Positions 1 through 9,743 of a stretch of DNA of 64,000 nucleotides are shown here, piece by piece. This DNA is from Mycolicibacterium sp. TY81. Its GTDB lineage: Bacteria; Actinomycetota; Actinomycetes; Mycobacteriales; Mycobacteriaceae. The stretch is taken from the NCBI RefSeq assembly GCF_018326285.1, contig NZ_AP023362.1, positions 3,038,001-3,102,000 of the forward strand, given 5' to 3'. The number at the start of each line of letters is the position of its first letter. The first letter of the stretch is position 1. The position numbers and the translations under genes were made by a program. Below the pieces are notes generated by a model. The model had not been told where the DNA came from. It saw nothing but the letters and a program-made list of their open reading frames with translations, and did not search any database.

Positions 1-554
1 AGCTTGGTGACGCGCAGCGTCACGTCCTCGACGGTGCCCTCGGCCGGCACCGCGATGCCGGTGACGGTGAGCGACACCAGGTCACCGAACCCGTACTGCT
101 TCTCGGTGATGATGAAGAACCCGGCCAGCAGGTCCTGCACGATGCGCTGCGCACCGAAGCCGAGCGCGGCGCCCAGCACGGCGGCGGGCGCGACCAGCGA
201 ACCGATGGGGATGCCGAGGATTTCGATGACGTCGACCAACACGACCACCGACACCAGCGCAATCGTCACCCACGAGATCACCGAGGCGACGGCCTGCCGG
301 TGCTTGGTGGTCTCCGACCGGACCAGCGCGTCGCTCTCCTGAAAACGCTCGTCGATGCGGGCGGTGACGCGGTGCGTCAGCCAGCCGACGAACCGCGCGA
401 TGAGCATCGCCGCGATGACGAGCATGACGATCCGCAGCCCGCGGGTGATGATCCACTCGCCGATCGAGCCGCGCCAGAAGTCATGCCATTGCTGCGCCCA
501 CCAACCGAGCGATTGCGGTTGGCTCGCGGCTTGGAGAGAGAAAAAGTTAGTCAT
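1..554 (-). CDS. MscS-family mechanosensitive ion channel, C-terminus beyond window
   Basis: Reading the minus strand from the ATG at 554 gives 184 codons that run off the left edge of the window. An amphipathic N-terminus is followed by hydrophobic segments at about residues 36-52 and 90-110. Then comes the glycine/alanine-rich pore-helix region typical of MscS ([14 protein letters not shown], then QDLLAGFFI) and the start of the beta domain (FGDLV). MscS channels release solutes from the cytoplasm under hypo-osmotic membrane tension. The start overlaps the prfB stop by 8 bases, so the two are probably co-transcribed. From memory, M. tuberculosis Rv3104c holds the same place beside prfB. The C-terminus cannot be assessed. 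Confidence 0.85.
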   Translation of the reverse strand, partial: MTNFFSLQAASQPQSLGWWAQQWHDFWRGSIGEWIITRGLRIVMLVIAAMLIARFVGWLTHRVTARIDERFQESDALVRSETTKHRQAVASVISWVTIALVSVVVLVDVIEILGIPIGSLVAPAAVLGAALGFGAQRIVQDLLAGFFIITEKQYGFGDLVSLTVTGIAVPAEGTVEDVTLRVTK

Positions 555-1662
555 CTTCTTTTCGGTTGCGCCAGCGGATCCCGGCTTCGAGGAAGCCGTC
601 GATGTCGCCGTCGAGCACCGCGGCCGGATTACCGACCTCGAACTCGGTGCGCAGGTCTTTCACCATCTGGTAGGGGTGCAGCACGTACGAGCGCATCTGG
701 TTGCCCCAGGAGCTGCCGCCGTCGCCCTTCAACGCGTCCATCTCGGCGCGCTCTTCCTGGCGCTTGCGTTCCAGCAGCTTGGCGCTGAGCACTCGCATCG
801 CGGAAACCTTGTTCTGCAGCTGCGATTTCTCGTTCTGACAGGTCACGACGATGCCCGTCGGGATGTGCGTGAGCCGGACCGCCGAGTCGGTGGTGTTGAC
901 GGACTGACCGCCCGGGCCGCTGGACCGGTAGACGTCGACCCGGACGTCGCCTTCGGGGATGTCGATGGAGTCGGCGGTCTCGACGACCGGCAGCACCTCG
1001 ACGTCGGCGAACGACGTCTGACGGCGACTCTGGTTGTCGAAGGGGCTGATCCGCACGAGACGGTGGGTGCCCTGCTCCACCGACAGCGTGCCGTAGGCGA
1101 ACGGGGTGTGCACCGCGAACGTCGCGCTCTTGATGCCCGCCTCCTCCGCGTACGACGTGTCGAAAACCTCGACCGGATACCCGTGCTTCTCGGCCCAGCG
1201 GATGTACATGCGCATCAACATCTCGGCCCAGTCGGCAGCGTCGACGCCACCGGCGCCGGAGCGGATGGTGACGACAGCTTCCCGCTCGTCGTATTCCCCC
1301 GACAGCAGCGTTCGAACCTCGAGCGCCTCGATGTCCTCACGCAACTTGGCCAGTTCGGCGTCGGCGTCGGCGATGGCGTCGGTCTTGGCCGCGCCTTCTT
1401 CCTCCTCGGCCAGCTCGTAGAGCACGGGCAGGTCCTCGACCCGACCGCGCAGCTCCTCGACCCGGCGCAGCTCACCCTGTGCGTGCGACAGGCTGCTGGT
1501 CACCTTCTGGGCGTTGGCCTGGTCGTCCCACAGCTTGGGGTCAGACGCCTCGTCTTCGAGTTTGGCGATTCGCGCGCGCAGACCTTCGACGTCGAGCACC
1601 CGCTCCACAGTGGTCAGGGTGCTGTCGAGGGCGGCAATGTCGGCTTGACGGTCGAGGTCCAC
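547..1662 (-). CDS. prfB: peptide chain release factor 2
   Basis: RF2 ends translation at UGA and UAA codons by entering the ribosomal A site and triggering peptidyl-tRNA hydrolysis. The 371-residue product has the expected order: a helical N-terminal domain, the stop-codon-reading SPF tripeptide at residues 206-208, and the catalytic GGQ at 251-253 within SGPGGQSVN. The frame is continuous from a GTG start with no internal TGA near codon 26, so the autoregulatory +1 frameshift of many bacterial prfB genes is absent. The Shine-Dalgarno sequence is weak, so the exact start is less certain than the identity. It is divergent from fprA, with about 150 bases between them. Confidence 0.97.
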   Translation of the reverse strand: MDLDRQADIAALDSTLTTVERVLDVEGLRARIAKLEDEASDPKLWDDQANAQKVTSSLSHAQGELRRVEELRGRVEDLPVLYELAEEEEGAAKTDAIADADAELAKLREDIEALEVRTLLSGEYDEREAVVTIRSGAGGVDAADWAEMLMRMYIRWAEKHGYPVEVFDTSYAEEAGIKSATFAVHTPFAYGTLSVEQGTHRLVRISPFDNQSRRQTSFADVEVLPVVETADSIDIPEGDVRVDVYRSSGPGGQSVNTTDSAVRLTHIPTGIVVTCQNEKSQLQNKVSAMRVLSAKLLERKRQEERAEMDALKGDGGSSWGNQMRSYVLHPYQMVKDLRTEFEVGNPAAVLDGDIDGFLEAGIRWRNRKEDD

Positions 1663-1812
1663 AAAGGATGAGGGTACCGACCAGTGAGACGGACTTTCAC
1701 ATTGCGAGCCCTGATCGCTTAGACCGGTTTAGCATCGCCCTGTAGGCCCGCTCGGCCGCGTCGCGACAGCCCCTTGCGCGCACTGAGCAGAACAAGAAGG
1801 CAAACCATACAT

Positions 1813-3189
1813 ATGCGCCCTTACCATGTGGCGGTTGTCGGATCCGGCCCGTCAGGGTTTTTCGCTGCCGCGTCACTGTTGAAATTCGCCGATGCCAAGG
1901 CCGCCGCCGATGATCCGGTCGACGTGCGCATCGACATGCTCGAGATGCTGCCCACCCCCTGGGGTCTGGTGCGCTCCGGCGTGGCTCCGGACCACCCGAA
2001 GATCAAGACGGTGACGGCGCAGTTCGACAAGATCGCCGACGACCCGCGGTTCCGCTTCTTCGGCAACATCACCGTCGGTGAGCACGTGCAGGCCACCGAG
2101 CTCTCGGAGCGGTACGACGCCGTCATCTACGCCATCGGCGCCCAGTCCGACCGGCCGCTCGGCATCCCCGGTGAGGAACTGGAAGGCAGCGTGGCCGCCG
2201 TCGATTTCGTCGGCTGGTACAACGCGCATCCGCATTTCGCGGCCATGAACCCCGACGTCACGCAGGACCGGGCCGTGGTCGTCGGCAACGGCAACGTGGC
2301 GCTGGACGTGGCCCGCATCCTCGTCAGCGATCCCGGCGAGCTGGCGGCCACCGACATCGCCGACCACGCGCTGACGGCCCTCGGTGCCCGCGGCGTCCGC
2401 GAGGTCGTGATCATCGGCCGGCGTGGCCCACTGCAGGCTCCGTTCACGACGCTGGAACTGCGTGAGCTCGGTGATTTGGCAGCCATGGCCGACGTCGACG
2501 TGATCGTGGATCCGGCCGATGTCGACGGCATCACCGACGCCGACCTGGAGGCGGCAGGCAAGACCGTGCGGCAGAACATCAAGATTCTGCGCGGCTACGC
2601 CGAACGCGGGGCCCTCGGGCGCGAGCGCCGCATCGTGTTCAAGTTCCAGACGTCGCCGATCGAGATCAAGGGCACCGATCGTGTCGAGTCGATCGTGTTG
2701 GGCCACAACGACTTGGTCGACGAAGGCGGCCGGATCGTCGCGAAGGACAGCGGTCATCGCGAAGAACTGCCGGCGCAGCTGGTGGTGCGTGCCGTGGGTT
2801 ACCGCGGCGTCCCGACCGCGGGCCTGCCGTTCGACGAGCGTGCGGCGACCATCCCGCACACCGACGGCCGGGTCGAGGGCAGCCGAAACGAGTACGTCGT
2901 CGGCTGGATCAAGCGCGGGCCGTCGGGTGTGATCGGCAGCAACAAGAAGGACTCGCAGGACACCGTCAACACCCTGATCGCGGACATCTGCGGCGCCGAG
3001 CTGGCCGACTTCGGGTCCACGCACACCGAGGATCTGGAGGCCTGGTTCCTGTCGCGGCAGCCCGCGTTGGTGACCAACGACCATTGGCGCCTGATCGACG
3101 CGCACGAACGGTCGGCCGGCGAAGGCCAGAACCGGCCGCGGGTGAAGCTGACAGATGTGGCCCACATGCTGCGGGTCGCGCACGGCTGA
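1813..3189 (+). CDS. fprA: NADPH-ferredoxin reductase FprA
   Basis: This FAD enzyme of the adrenodoxin-reductase type passes electrons from NADPH to ferredoxins. The 458-residue protein begins MRPYHVAVVGSGPSG, placing the FAD-binding GxGxxG at residues 10-15, and has a second nucleotide-binding loop near residue 155 (VVGNGNVALDVAR). A C-terminal FAD-contacting segment (EYVVGWIKRGPSGVIG) is also present. Similarity to M. tuberculosis FprA extends over the whole length. An in-frame upstream start at 1774 exists, but ATG 1813 fits the family N-terminus and has AGAAGG at 1795-1800. It likely supplies reduced ferredoxin to P450s or other oxygenases. Confidence 0.96.
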   Translation: MRPYHVAVVGSGPSGFFAAASLLKFADAKAAADDPVDVRIDMLEMLPTPWGLVRSGVAPDHPKIKTVTAQFDKIADDPRFRFFGNITVGEHVQATELSERYDAVIYAIGAQSDRPLGIPGEELEGSVAAVDFVGWYNAHPHFAAMNPDVTQDRAVVVGNGNVALDVARILVSDPGELAATDIADHALTALGARGVREVVIIGRRGPLQAPFTTLELRELGDLAAMADVDVIVDPADVDGITDADLEAAGKTVRQNIKILRGYAERGALGRERRIVFKFQTSPIEIKGTDRVESIVLGHNDLVDEGGRIVAKDSGHREELPAQLVVRAVGYRGVPTAGLPFDERAATIPHTDGRVEGSRNEYVVGWIKRGPSGVIGSNKKDSQDTVNTLIADICGAELADFGSTHTEDLEAWFLSRQPALVTNDHWRLIDAHERSAGEGQNRPRVKLTDVAHMLRVAHG

Positions 3190-3224
3190 CCAGCGGTGCG
3201 CTTCCGCTGCGCTCCCCCGGCTGC

Positions 3225-3581
3225 CTAGTGGCCGGGCCGCAGGATGCCCTGCACCGCGAATGTCGTCAGGTTGCCGCCTGAATTGAGCAGGGACGACGTG
3301 GCCGTCGACCCCGACAGCACGCCCGAGCTCAGCGACCCCACGCCGGCCTGCAGTCCGCCGGCGTTGATCGCGGCGATGCCCTCGAGTCCCCCGATGTTGT
3401 GGGTGGTGAAGTGCTGGGCAAAACCGACCTCGTTGGTCAGCGCGCCACCCAACCCGTCGAGTGGCCCGCCGTCGGCCGATGCCAGGCCGGCCGGCGCGAG
3501 GAGCATCAATCCGCCCGCCGCCAGGCCCACCCCGATCATCTTGATGGCGCTACCGGTCGACAACATCTGAGACTCGGGCAT
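3225..3581 (-). CDS. small secreted hypothetical protein
   Basis: The 118-residue product has a signal peptide: short N-region, hydrophobic core around residues 12-33 (KMIGVGLAAGGLMLLAPAG) and a likely cleavage after ASA near residue 36. The mature part of about 80 residues is rich in Gly, Ser, Ala and Leu and has no cysteines. I do not recognise a family with a known function. A longer frame reaches 3680, but the ATG at 3581 has AAGGGG about ten bases upstream and gives a clean signal peptide. It stands alone, convergent with fprA. Confidence 0.7.
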   Translation of the reverse strand: MPESQMLSTGSAIKMIGVGLAAGGLMLLAPAGLASADGGPLDGLGGALTNEVGFAQHFTTHNIGGLEGIAAINAGGLQAGVGSLSSGVLSGSTATSSLLNSGGNLTTFAVQGILRPGH

Positions 3582-3799
3582 GTGCGTTCTGGTCCCCTTC
3601 TGCGGAAAACTCTGTCCGATGGTCGGATCCGAGCGCTGTGCGCCACTAGCCCAGCAAGCTCGATGCGATAGCTGGCCCATCGCACAGTGAATCTATTAGC
3701 ACAGGGAAATACCCGAAATGGCCCAATCGCCGGAAATTTCAGCCGAAGCTGAGCAAACGGCCGGACCGTTATGAGGGACAGGGCCGGCAGGCCGGCGGA

Positions 3800-4138
3800 C
3801 TACGCCTGCGGAGCGTGGGGCGCGAAGTTCCAGTTGTCGGGATTCTTGGGCGAGTAGACGACGGGCACCAACTGACCCACCGCGGGCCACTCGGCCACAT
3901 CGATGGCGATCCGGCCGTACACCTCATGCTCGTTGACACTGGGGCCGTTGATGACGCCGGCGACGGTGACGAACTGCTCCCCCGTGGCATCGGGGCGGGG
4001 ACTGACGCCGGTGATCAACAACGTCCCGCTCTCCCCGCTCCGCGTCCGCCGCAGCCATGGGGCGGCCAGCAACACGAGCGCTCCGAGCAAGACGATGAGC
4101 ACGACGAATTCCCACACGTACTCATGGTAGGACTGCAC
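3800..4138 (-). CDS. single-pass membrane protein of unknown function
   Basis: The product is 112 residues with one N-terminal hydrophobic helix (about residues 9-27, [20 protein letters not shown]) followed by basic residues and a soluble domain. The domain contains a VAGVINGP...[12 protein letters not shown]...[13 protein letters not shown] pattern, suggesting a small beta-rich domain. No function is assigned. The GTG at 4138 is only two bases from the divergent hisN ATG. A downstream GTG at 4117 is therefore also possible, because the longer form leaves no room for separate promoters. Confidence 0.65.
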   Translation of the reverse strand: MQSYHEYVWEFVVLIVLLGALVLLAAPWLRRTRSGESGTLLITGVSPRPDATGEQFVTVAGVINGPSVNEHEVYGRIAIDVAEWPAVGQLVPVVYSPKNPDNWNFAPHAPQA

Positions 4139-4140
4139 TC

Positions 4141-4950
4141 ATGAGTGCCACCCAAGCAAGTAGCGCAGCGGATTGCGCGTCCCGCCGAGACGACGTCACT
4201 TTGGCCTTGGCCCTGGCCGATCAGGCCGATGCCGTGACGCTGGACCGCTTCGGCGCGCTGGATCTGCGCATCGAGACCAAGCCGGATCTGACGCCGGTGA
4301 CCGATGCCGACCAGTCCGTGGAACGGGTGCTGCGCGAGACGCTGGCGGCGGCCCGGCCGGACGATGCGTTGCTGGGCGAAGAGTACGGGGGCACAGCGGT
4401 TTTCGCGGGCCGGCAGTGGGTGATCGACCCCATCGACGGCACCAAGAATTTCGTCCGTGGCGTGCCGGTGTGGGCGACGTTGATCGCGTTGCTCGAGGAC
4501 GGTGTGCCGGTCGTCGGTGTCGTCAGCGCCCCGGCCCTCGGACGCCGGTGGTGGGCCGGCACCGGCGATGGTGCGTTCAGTTCGTTCGGCGGGCGGACGC
4601 GCCCCATCTCGGTGTCGGGCGTCGACGCACTGGACGCCGCGAGCCTGTCCTACTCGGATTTGACCACCGGTTGGGAAGACCGGCGCGACGCGTTCGTCGC
4701 ACTGACCGATGCGGTGTGGCGGGTGCGGGCCTACGGCGACTTCTGGTCCTACTGCCTTCTGGCCGAGGGCGCGGTCGACATCGCCGTCGAACCGGAGGTC
4801 AAGCTCTGGGATCTGGCGGCGCTGGACGTCGTCATCCGGGAGGCCGGCGGGTCGTTCACCAACCTGGCCGGCACACCCGGGCCGCACGGCGGCAGCGCGG
4901 TCGCGACCAACGGTCTATTGCACGAAAAAGTGCTCGCCGCCCTCTCCTGA
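4141..4950 (+). CDS. hisN: histidinol-phosphatase HisN (inositol monophosphatase family)
   Basis: This Mg-dependent phosphatase removes phosphate from L-histidinol phosphate in histidine synthesis. The 269-residue protein shows the IMPase metal sites: GEEYGG near residue 80, DPIDGTKNF near residue 96, and [15 protein letters not shown] near residue 222. The sequence follows M. tuberculosis HisN (Rv3137) along its length, and the position upstream of fadE24-fadE23 also matches, from memory. The N-terminus is some ten residues longer than that homologue, and no clearly better start lies downstream. A strong hairpin terminator follows. Confidence 0.92.
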   Translation: MSATQASSAADCASRRDDVTLALALADQADAVTLDRFGALDLRIETKPDLTPVTDADQSVERVLRETLAAARPDDALLGEEYGGTAVFAGRQWVIDPIDGTKNFVRGVPVWATLIALLEDGVPVVGVVSAPALGRRWWAGTGDGAFSSFGGRTRPISVSGVDALDAASLSYSDLTTGWEDRRDAFVALTDAVWRVRAYGDFWSYCLLAEGAVDIAVEPEVKLWDLAALDVVIREAGGSFTNLAGTPGPHGGSAVATNGLLHEKVLAALS

Positions 4951-4966
4951 TTACGGAATCTGTGCC

Positions 4967-4995
4967 CGAAAACCCGCGTTCAGCGCGGGTTTTCG
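4967..4995 (+). terminator. intrinsic-type terminator after hisN
   Basis: There is a perfect 12-bp stem (4967-4978 with 4984-4995) around a 5-base loop. The stem starts CGAAAACCC and ends GGGTTTTCG, so the 3' arm carries a T-run. It lies 16 bases after the hisN stop and insulates hisN from the fadE24 promoter. Confidence 0.8.
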
Positions 4996-5043
4996 TGCAT
5001 CAGCCACCGAGTCCTCGAATGTGAAGTTGATAACACGAGCGTC

Positions 5044-5067
5044 GTACCTTACTCCGGAGTAAGATAC
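5044..5067. promoter_or_regulatory. palindromic operator candidate upstream of fadE24
   Basis: A perfect 16-bp palindrome, CTTACTCCGGAGTAAG (5048-5063), extends to a near-palindrome over 5044-5067. It sits 40-60 bases before the fadE24 ATG, where a TetR-type repressor would bind. The regulator is not identifiable from the window. Confidence 0.65.
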
Positions 5068-5106
5068 GGTCATAGCGCACTGCCCCAACGACGCGAGGCT
5101 GTCGAA

Positions 5107-6513
5107 ATGACCAACACCCTTCCTCAGAACGGCACAAAAGCCGGCTCCGCCCAGCGCCCTGTGCGCAAGGGCCCGGAGAGCGCCATCGGACTCCAGCGAC
5201 ACAAGCGGACAGCGACCGACATCGGTCTGGCGCTGATCACGCCTTTTGTCGGCCAGGAGTTCCTGGACAAGTACAACCTGCGGGATCCAATGAACCGCGG
5301 CCTGAAGTACGGCATCAAGACGGCGTTCTCCACCGCCGGCGCCGCGGGCCGGACGTTCAAGCGCATTCCCGGGATCAACGGCGCCCCGACCCGCCTGAAG
5401 CCGGGCGGCTCGGACTACTTCGACCTGAACCCGGACGAAGACCAGCAGATGATCGTGGAGACCGTCCGCGAGTTCTCCGAGGAGATCCTGCGGCCGGCCG
5501 CACATGACGCCGACGCCGCCGCGACCTACCCGGCCGACCTGATCGCCAAGTCCGCCGAACTCGGCATCACCGCCATCAACGTGCCCGAGGAGTTCGACGG
5601 CATCGCCGCCTCTCAGAACACCGTCACCACGGCACTGGTCGCCGAGGCCCTGGCGTACGGCGACATGGGTCTGGCCCTGCCGATCCTGGCGCCCGGCGGC
5701 GTGGCGTCGGCCCTGACCCGTTGGGGCAGCGCCGGTCAGCAGGCCACGTATCTCCCGTCGTTCGCCGGTGAGAACGTCCCGCAGGCGTGCGTCGCGATCG
5801 CCGAGCCGCACGCGCTGTTCGACCCGACCGCGCTGCGGACCACTGCGGTCCGCACCCCCAGCGGTTACCGCCTCAACGGCGTCAAGTCGCTGGTTCCGGC
5901 CGCTGCCGACGCCGAGCTGTTCATCATCGGTGCGCAGCTCGACGGCAAGCCGGCGCTGTTCATCGTCGAGTCCAGCTCCGAGGGACTGTCGATCACGGCC
6001 GACCCGAGCATGGGCATCCGTGCCGCGGCCCTGGGCAAGATCGAGCTGAACAACGTCGCAGTCCCGCTCGCCAACCGCCTCGGCGAGGACGAAGCGACCG
6101 ACAACGACTACTCCGAAGCCATCGCGCTGTCCCGATTGGGTTGGGCCGCACTGGCAGTCGGCACCTCGCACGCGGTGCTCGACTACGTGGTGCCCTACGT
6201 CAAGGAGCGCCAGGCGTTCGGTGAGCCGATCGCCAACCGCCAGGCGGTGGCCTTCATGTGCGCCAACATCGCCATCGAACTGGACGGCCTGCGCCTGATC
6301 GTCTGGCGCGGTGCGTCGCGTGCCGAGCAGGGCATGACCTTCCTGCGGGAAGGCGCGCTGGCCAAGCGGTTCGCCGCCGACAAGGGCATGCAGATCGGCC
6401 TCGACGGCGTGCAGCTGCTCGGTGGCCACGGCTACACCAAGGAACACCCGGTTGAGCGCTGGTACCGCGATCTGCGGGCACTCGGCGTCGCCGAGGGTGT
6501 TGTCGTCCTGTAG
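5107..6513 (+). CDS. fadE24: acyl-CoA dehydrogenase FadE24
   Basis: The 468-residue flavoprotein resembles M. tuberculosis FadE24 (Rv3139). It has an N-terminal extension of about 110 residues rich in basic residues, then the acyl-CoA dehydrogenase N-terminal (EFSEEILRPAA), middle and C-terminal helical domains ending LLGGHGYTKEHPVERWYRD. The family introduces a C2-C3 double bond in acyl-CoA thioesters using FAD. Many mycobacterial pairs of this kind form alpha2-beta2 heterotetramers, and fadE23 follows 45 bases downstream. Wilson et al. (1999) reported induction of fadE23 and fadE24 by isoniazid in M. tuberculosis. The physiological substrate is unknown. Confidence 0.92.
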   Translation: MTNTLPQNGTKAGSAQRPVRKGPESAIGLQRHKRTATDIGLALITPFVGQEFLDKYNLRDPMNRGLKYGIKTAFSTAGAAGRTFKRIPGINGAPTRLKPGGSDYFDLNPDEDQQMIVETVREFSEEILRPAAHDADAAATYPADLIAKSAELGITAINVPEEFDGIAASQNTVTTALVAEALAYGDMGLALPILAPGGVASALTRWGSAGQQATYLPSFAGENVPQACVAIAEPHALFDPTALRTTAVRTPSGYRLNGVKSLVPAAADAELFIIGAQLDGKPALFIVESSSEGLSITADPSMGIRAAALGKIELNNVAVPLANRLGEDEATDNDYSEAIALSRLGWAALAVGTSHAVLDYVVPYVKERQAFGEPIANRQAVAFMCANIAIELDGLRLIVWRGASRAEQGMTFLREGALAKRFAADKGMQIGLDGVQLLGGHGYTKEHPVERWYRDLRALGVAEGVVVL

Positions 6514-6558
6514 TCGCCCGAATCGCAGAACTCTTCCCACTCACCCGAAAGACCAATC

Positions 6559-7770
6559 ATGGCAATCAATTTGGAACTGCCCCGCAAGCTGAAGGCTGTC
6601 GCGGAAAAGGGACATCAGGGCGCCGCCGAGATGCTCCGCCCCATCTCCCGTAAGTACGACCTCGCCGAGCACGCCTACCCGTCGGAACTCGACACCCTTG
6701 CCAGCCTGTTCGAGGGCGTGCAGGAGTCGAACACCGTCTCGGTGGCCGGCGCCGGCTTCTCGGCGAACGAGTCCAAGAGCAAGCACGCAAACGTCAACGG
6801 CGCCAACATGTCTGCGCTGCTGAACGCGCTCGAGGTCAGCTGGGGCGACGTCGCCCTGCTGCTGACCGTGCCCTACCAGGGCCTGGGCAATGCCGCCATC
6901 TCCGCGGTCGCCACCAAGGAACAGCTGTCCAAGTGGGGCAAGGTGTGGGCCGCCATGGCCATCACCGAGCCGAGCTTCGGTTCCGACTCCGCGGCGGTCA
7001 CGACCACCGCCGTGCTCGACGGTGACGAGTACGTCATCAACGGCGAGAAGATCTTCGTCACCGCCGGTTCGCGCGCCACCCACATCGTGGTGTGGGCCAC
7101 GGTCGACAAGTCGCTCGGCCGGGCCGCCATCAAGTCGTTCGTCGTGCCGCGCGAGCACCCCGGCGTCATCGTCGAGCGCCTGGAACACAAGCTGGGCATC
7201 AAGGCCTCCGACACCGCGGTCATCCGCTTCGACAACTGCCGGGTCCCGAAGGATTACCTGCTCGGTGATCCGGAGGTCAAGGTGGACAAGGGCTTTGGCG
7301 GGGTCATGGAGACCTTCGACAACACCCGTCCGATGGTGGCCGCCATGGCGATCGGCGTGGGCCGTGCCGCCCTGGAGGAGCTGCGGGCGATCCTGACCGA
7401 CGCGGGCATCGAGATCTCGTACGACAAGCCGGCCCACGCCCAGAGCGCACCGGCCGCCGAGTTCCTGCGGATGGAGTCCGACTGGGAGGCCGCGTACCTG
7501 CTGTCGCTGCGCGCCGCCTGGCAGGCCGACAACAAGATTCCGAACTCCAAGGAAGCGTCCATGAGCAAGGCCAAGGCCGGGCGCATGGGCACCGACGTGA
7601 CCCTCAAGGCCGTCGAATTGGCCGGTACCACTGGCTATTCCGAGCAGACCCTGCTCGAGAAGTGGGCCCGCGACTCGAAGATTCTCGACATCTTCGAGGG
7701 CACGCAGCAGATTCAGCAGCTCGTTGTGGCGCGACGCCTGCTGGGCCTGTCGTCGGCACAGCTCAAGTGA
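6559..7770 (+). CDS. fadE23: acyl-CoA dehydrogenase FadE23
   Basis: The 403-residue acyl-CoA dehydrogenase matches M. tuberculosis FadE23 (Rv3140). Recognisable segments are AMAITEPSFGSDSAAVTTTA (FAD/substrate region, about residues 133-152), NGEKIFVTAG near residue 164, and the C-terminal EKWARDSKILDIFEGTQQIQ before the final helix. It lies in the same operon as fadE24 and is the probable partner subunit of a heteromeric dehydrogenase. A long perfect hairpin follows the stop, so the two-gene unit seems closed. Confidence 0.92.
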   Translation: MAINLELPRKLKAVAEKGHQGAAEMLRPISRKYDLAEHAYPSELDTLASLFEGVQESNTVSVAGAGFSANESKSKHANVNGANMSALLNALEVSWGDVALLLTVPYQGLGNAAISAVATKEQLSKWGKVWAAMAITEPSFGSDSAAVTTTAVLDGDEYVINGEKIFVTAGSRATHIVVWATVDKSLGRAAIKSFVVPREHPGVIVERLEHKLGIKASDTAVIRFDNCRVPKDYLLGDPEVKVDKGFGGVMETFDNTRPMVAAMAIGVGRAALEELRAILTDAGIEISYDKPAHAQSAPAAEFLRMESDWEAAYLLSLRAAWQADNKIPNSKEASMSKAKAGRMGTDVTLKAVELAGTTGYSEQTLLEKWARDSKILDIFEGTQQIQQLVVARRLLGLSSAQLK

Positions 7771-7795
7771 CGGGCGCTCCGCCGGCACCGTGACA

Positions 7796-7833
7796 AGCAA
7801 AAGGCCCCGGGATTGCTCCCGGGGCCTTTTGCT
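7796..7833. terminator. bidirectional terminator between fadE23 and the antigen 85 gene
   Basis: A 17-bp perfect stem (7796-7812 with 7817-7833) surrounds a TTGC loop. A-run and T-run flanks on both arms (AAAAGGCCCC and GGGGCCTTTT) make it symmetrical, so it can stop transcription from both convergent units. Confidence 0.9.
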
Positions 7834-7840
7834 GTCGTGG

Positions 7841-8830
<990 letters not shown>

Positions 8831-9119
8831 TCACAATCCCATTTCAGTGTCGGGTACCGGGTAAAGTGCCCACTCCACGCGATCGGATGGCGTTGGTGGC
8901 ACGGCCGCGATTCCCGCAGCCGCGTGCGGTGAGCTCAGCCTGGTACGGGAACTGAACACACCGAATGATTCAGTTGTCTGTGGGCAGTAAAACACGCACC
9001 CGACACGCCGAGGAACCCCCGAATCGCGCTTGAGACCAGGTTGTTGCGGACTTCGTATCGTTCAGCTATCACCCGGCGGCTCTGCTGGGAGCCGTTCATC
9101 CGGCCGTAGGCTGCCGTTT

Positions 9120-9710
9120 GTGACGAGCGATCGGAACGACGTCGACGACCTGGCGGACACCCGGCCGGGCAGCCGGTTGGGTATCGACGACTGGCGCGCG
9201 GCCGGTTACGCGATCCTGGCGGAAGAGGGCCTGAAGGCGCTGAAGATCGATCGCCTGTGCGCCCGGTTGAACGTCACGAAAGGCAGCTTCTACTGGCATT
9301 TCGCCAACATCGCCGCCTACCGGACCGCCCTCGTCCAGGGCTGGGGCGAGCTCCGTGACGCCGACCGCAGCCAGATCGACGAAATCGGCGCCCTGCCGCC
9401 GCGGGACCGACTGATCCAGATGATGAACTCGCTGGTCAGCCCCCGGCACTGGACGCTGGAGCGGGCCATGCGGGAGTGGGCGCGCTCGGATGAGGCGGTC
9501 GCCGAGAGTGTGCGCGCCGCGGATCGGCGCATTCTCGCCGCGGTTCGGCGCGCGTTCGAGGATTACGGCTTCGACGGCGACGAGGCGGAGCTGCGGGCCG
9601 ACGCCACCTTCGCGGTCGGCATCGGGTTCCTACACCTCTCCGGCGACTCCCCCCATCCGCGGTTGGCCGCCCGCAGCGAACGATTCCTCGACCTGATGCT
9701 CGCGACCTGA
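9120..9710 (+). CDS. TetR/AcrR-family transcriptional regulator
   Basis: The roughly 196-residue protein carries an N-terminal TetR DNA-binding domain: helix-turn-helix around residues 35-60, ALKIDRLCARLNVTKGSFYW followed by HFANIAAY. The variable C-terminal helical domain ends LDLMLAT. A longer frame opens at 9030, but GTG 9120 gives the usual short lead before the HTH. The next gene starts 33 bases after its stop, and a perfect 7-4-7 inverted repeat lies in that gap. The gene therefore probably controls the adjacent flavin enzyme, and perhaps itself by a separate site. Confidence 0.85.
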   Translation: MTSDRNDVDDLADTRPGSRLGIDDWRAAGYAILAEEGLKALKIDRLCARLNVTKGSFYWHFANIAAYRTALVQGWGELRDADRSQIDEIGALPPRDRLIQMMNSLVSPRHWTLERAMREWARSDEAVAESVRAADRRILAAVRRAFEDYGFDGDEAELRADATFAVGIGFLHLSGDSPHPRLAARSERFLDLMLAT

Positions 9711-9713
9711 TCT

Positions 9714-9731
9714 CCATACCAAAAGGTATGG
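9714..9731. promoter_or_regulatory. probable TetR operator
   Basis: CCATACC and GGTATGG flank AAAA, a perfect 7-4-7 inverted repeat. It lies between the tetR stop (9710) and the start of the flavin-dependent enzyme gene at 9744, covering where its promoter or leader must be. Confidence 0.65.
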
Positions 9732-9743
9732 TACGGTCCGCTC

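Noticed and set aside
1640..1700. Programmed frameshift in prfB
   Set aside because: The frame is open from start to stop and lacks the internal TGA.
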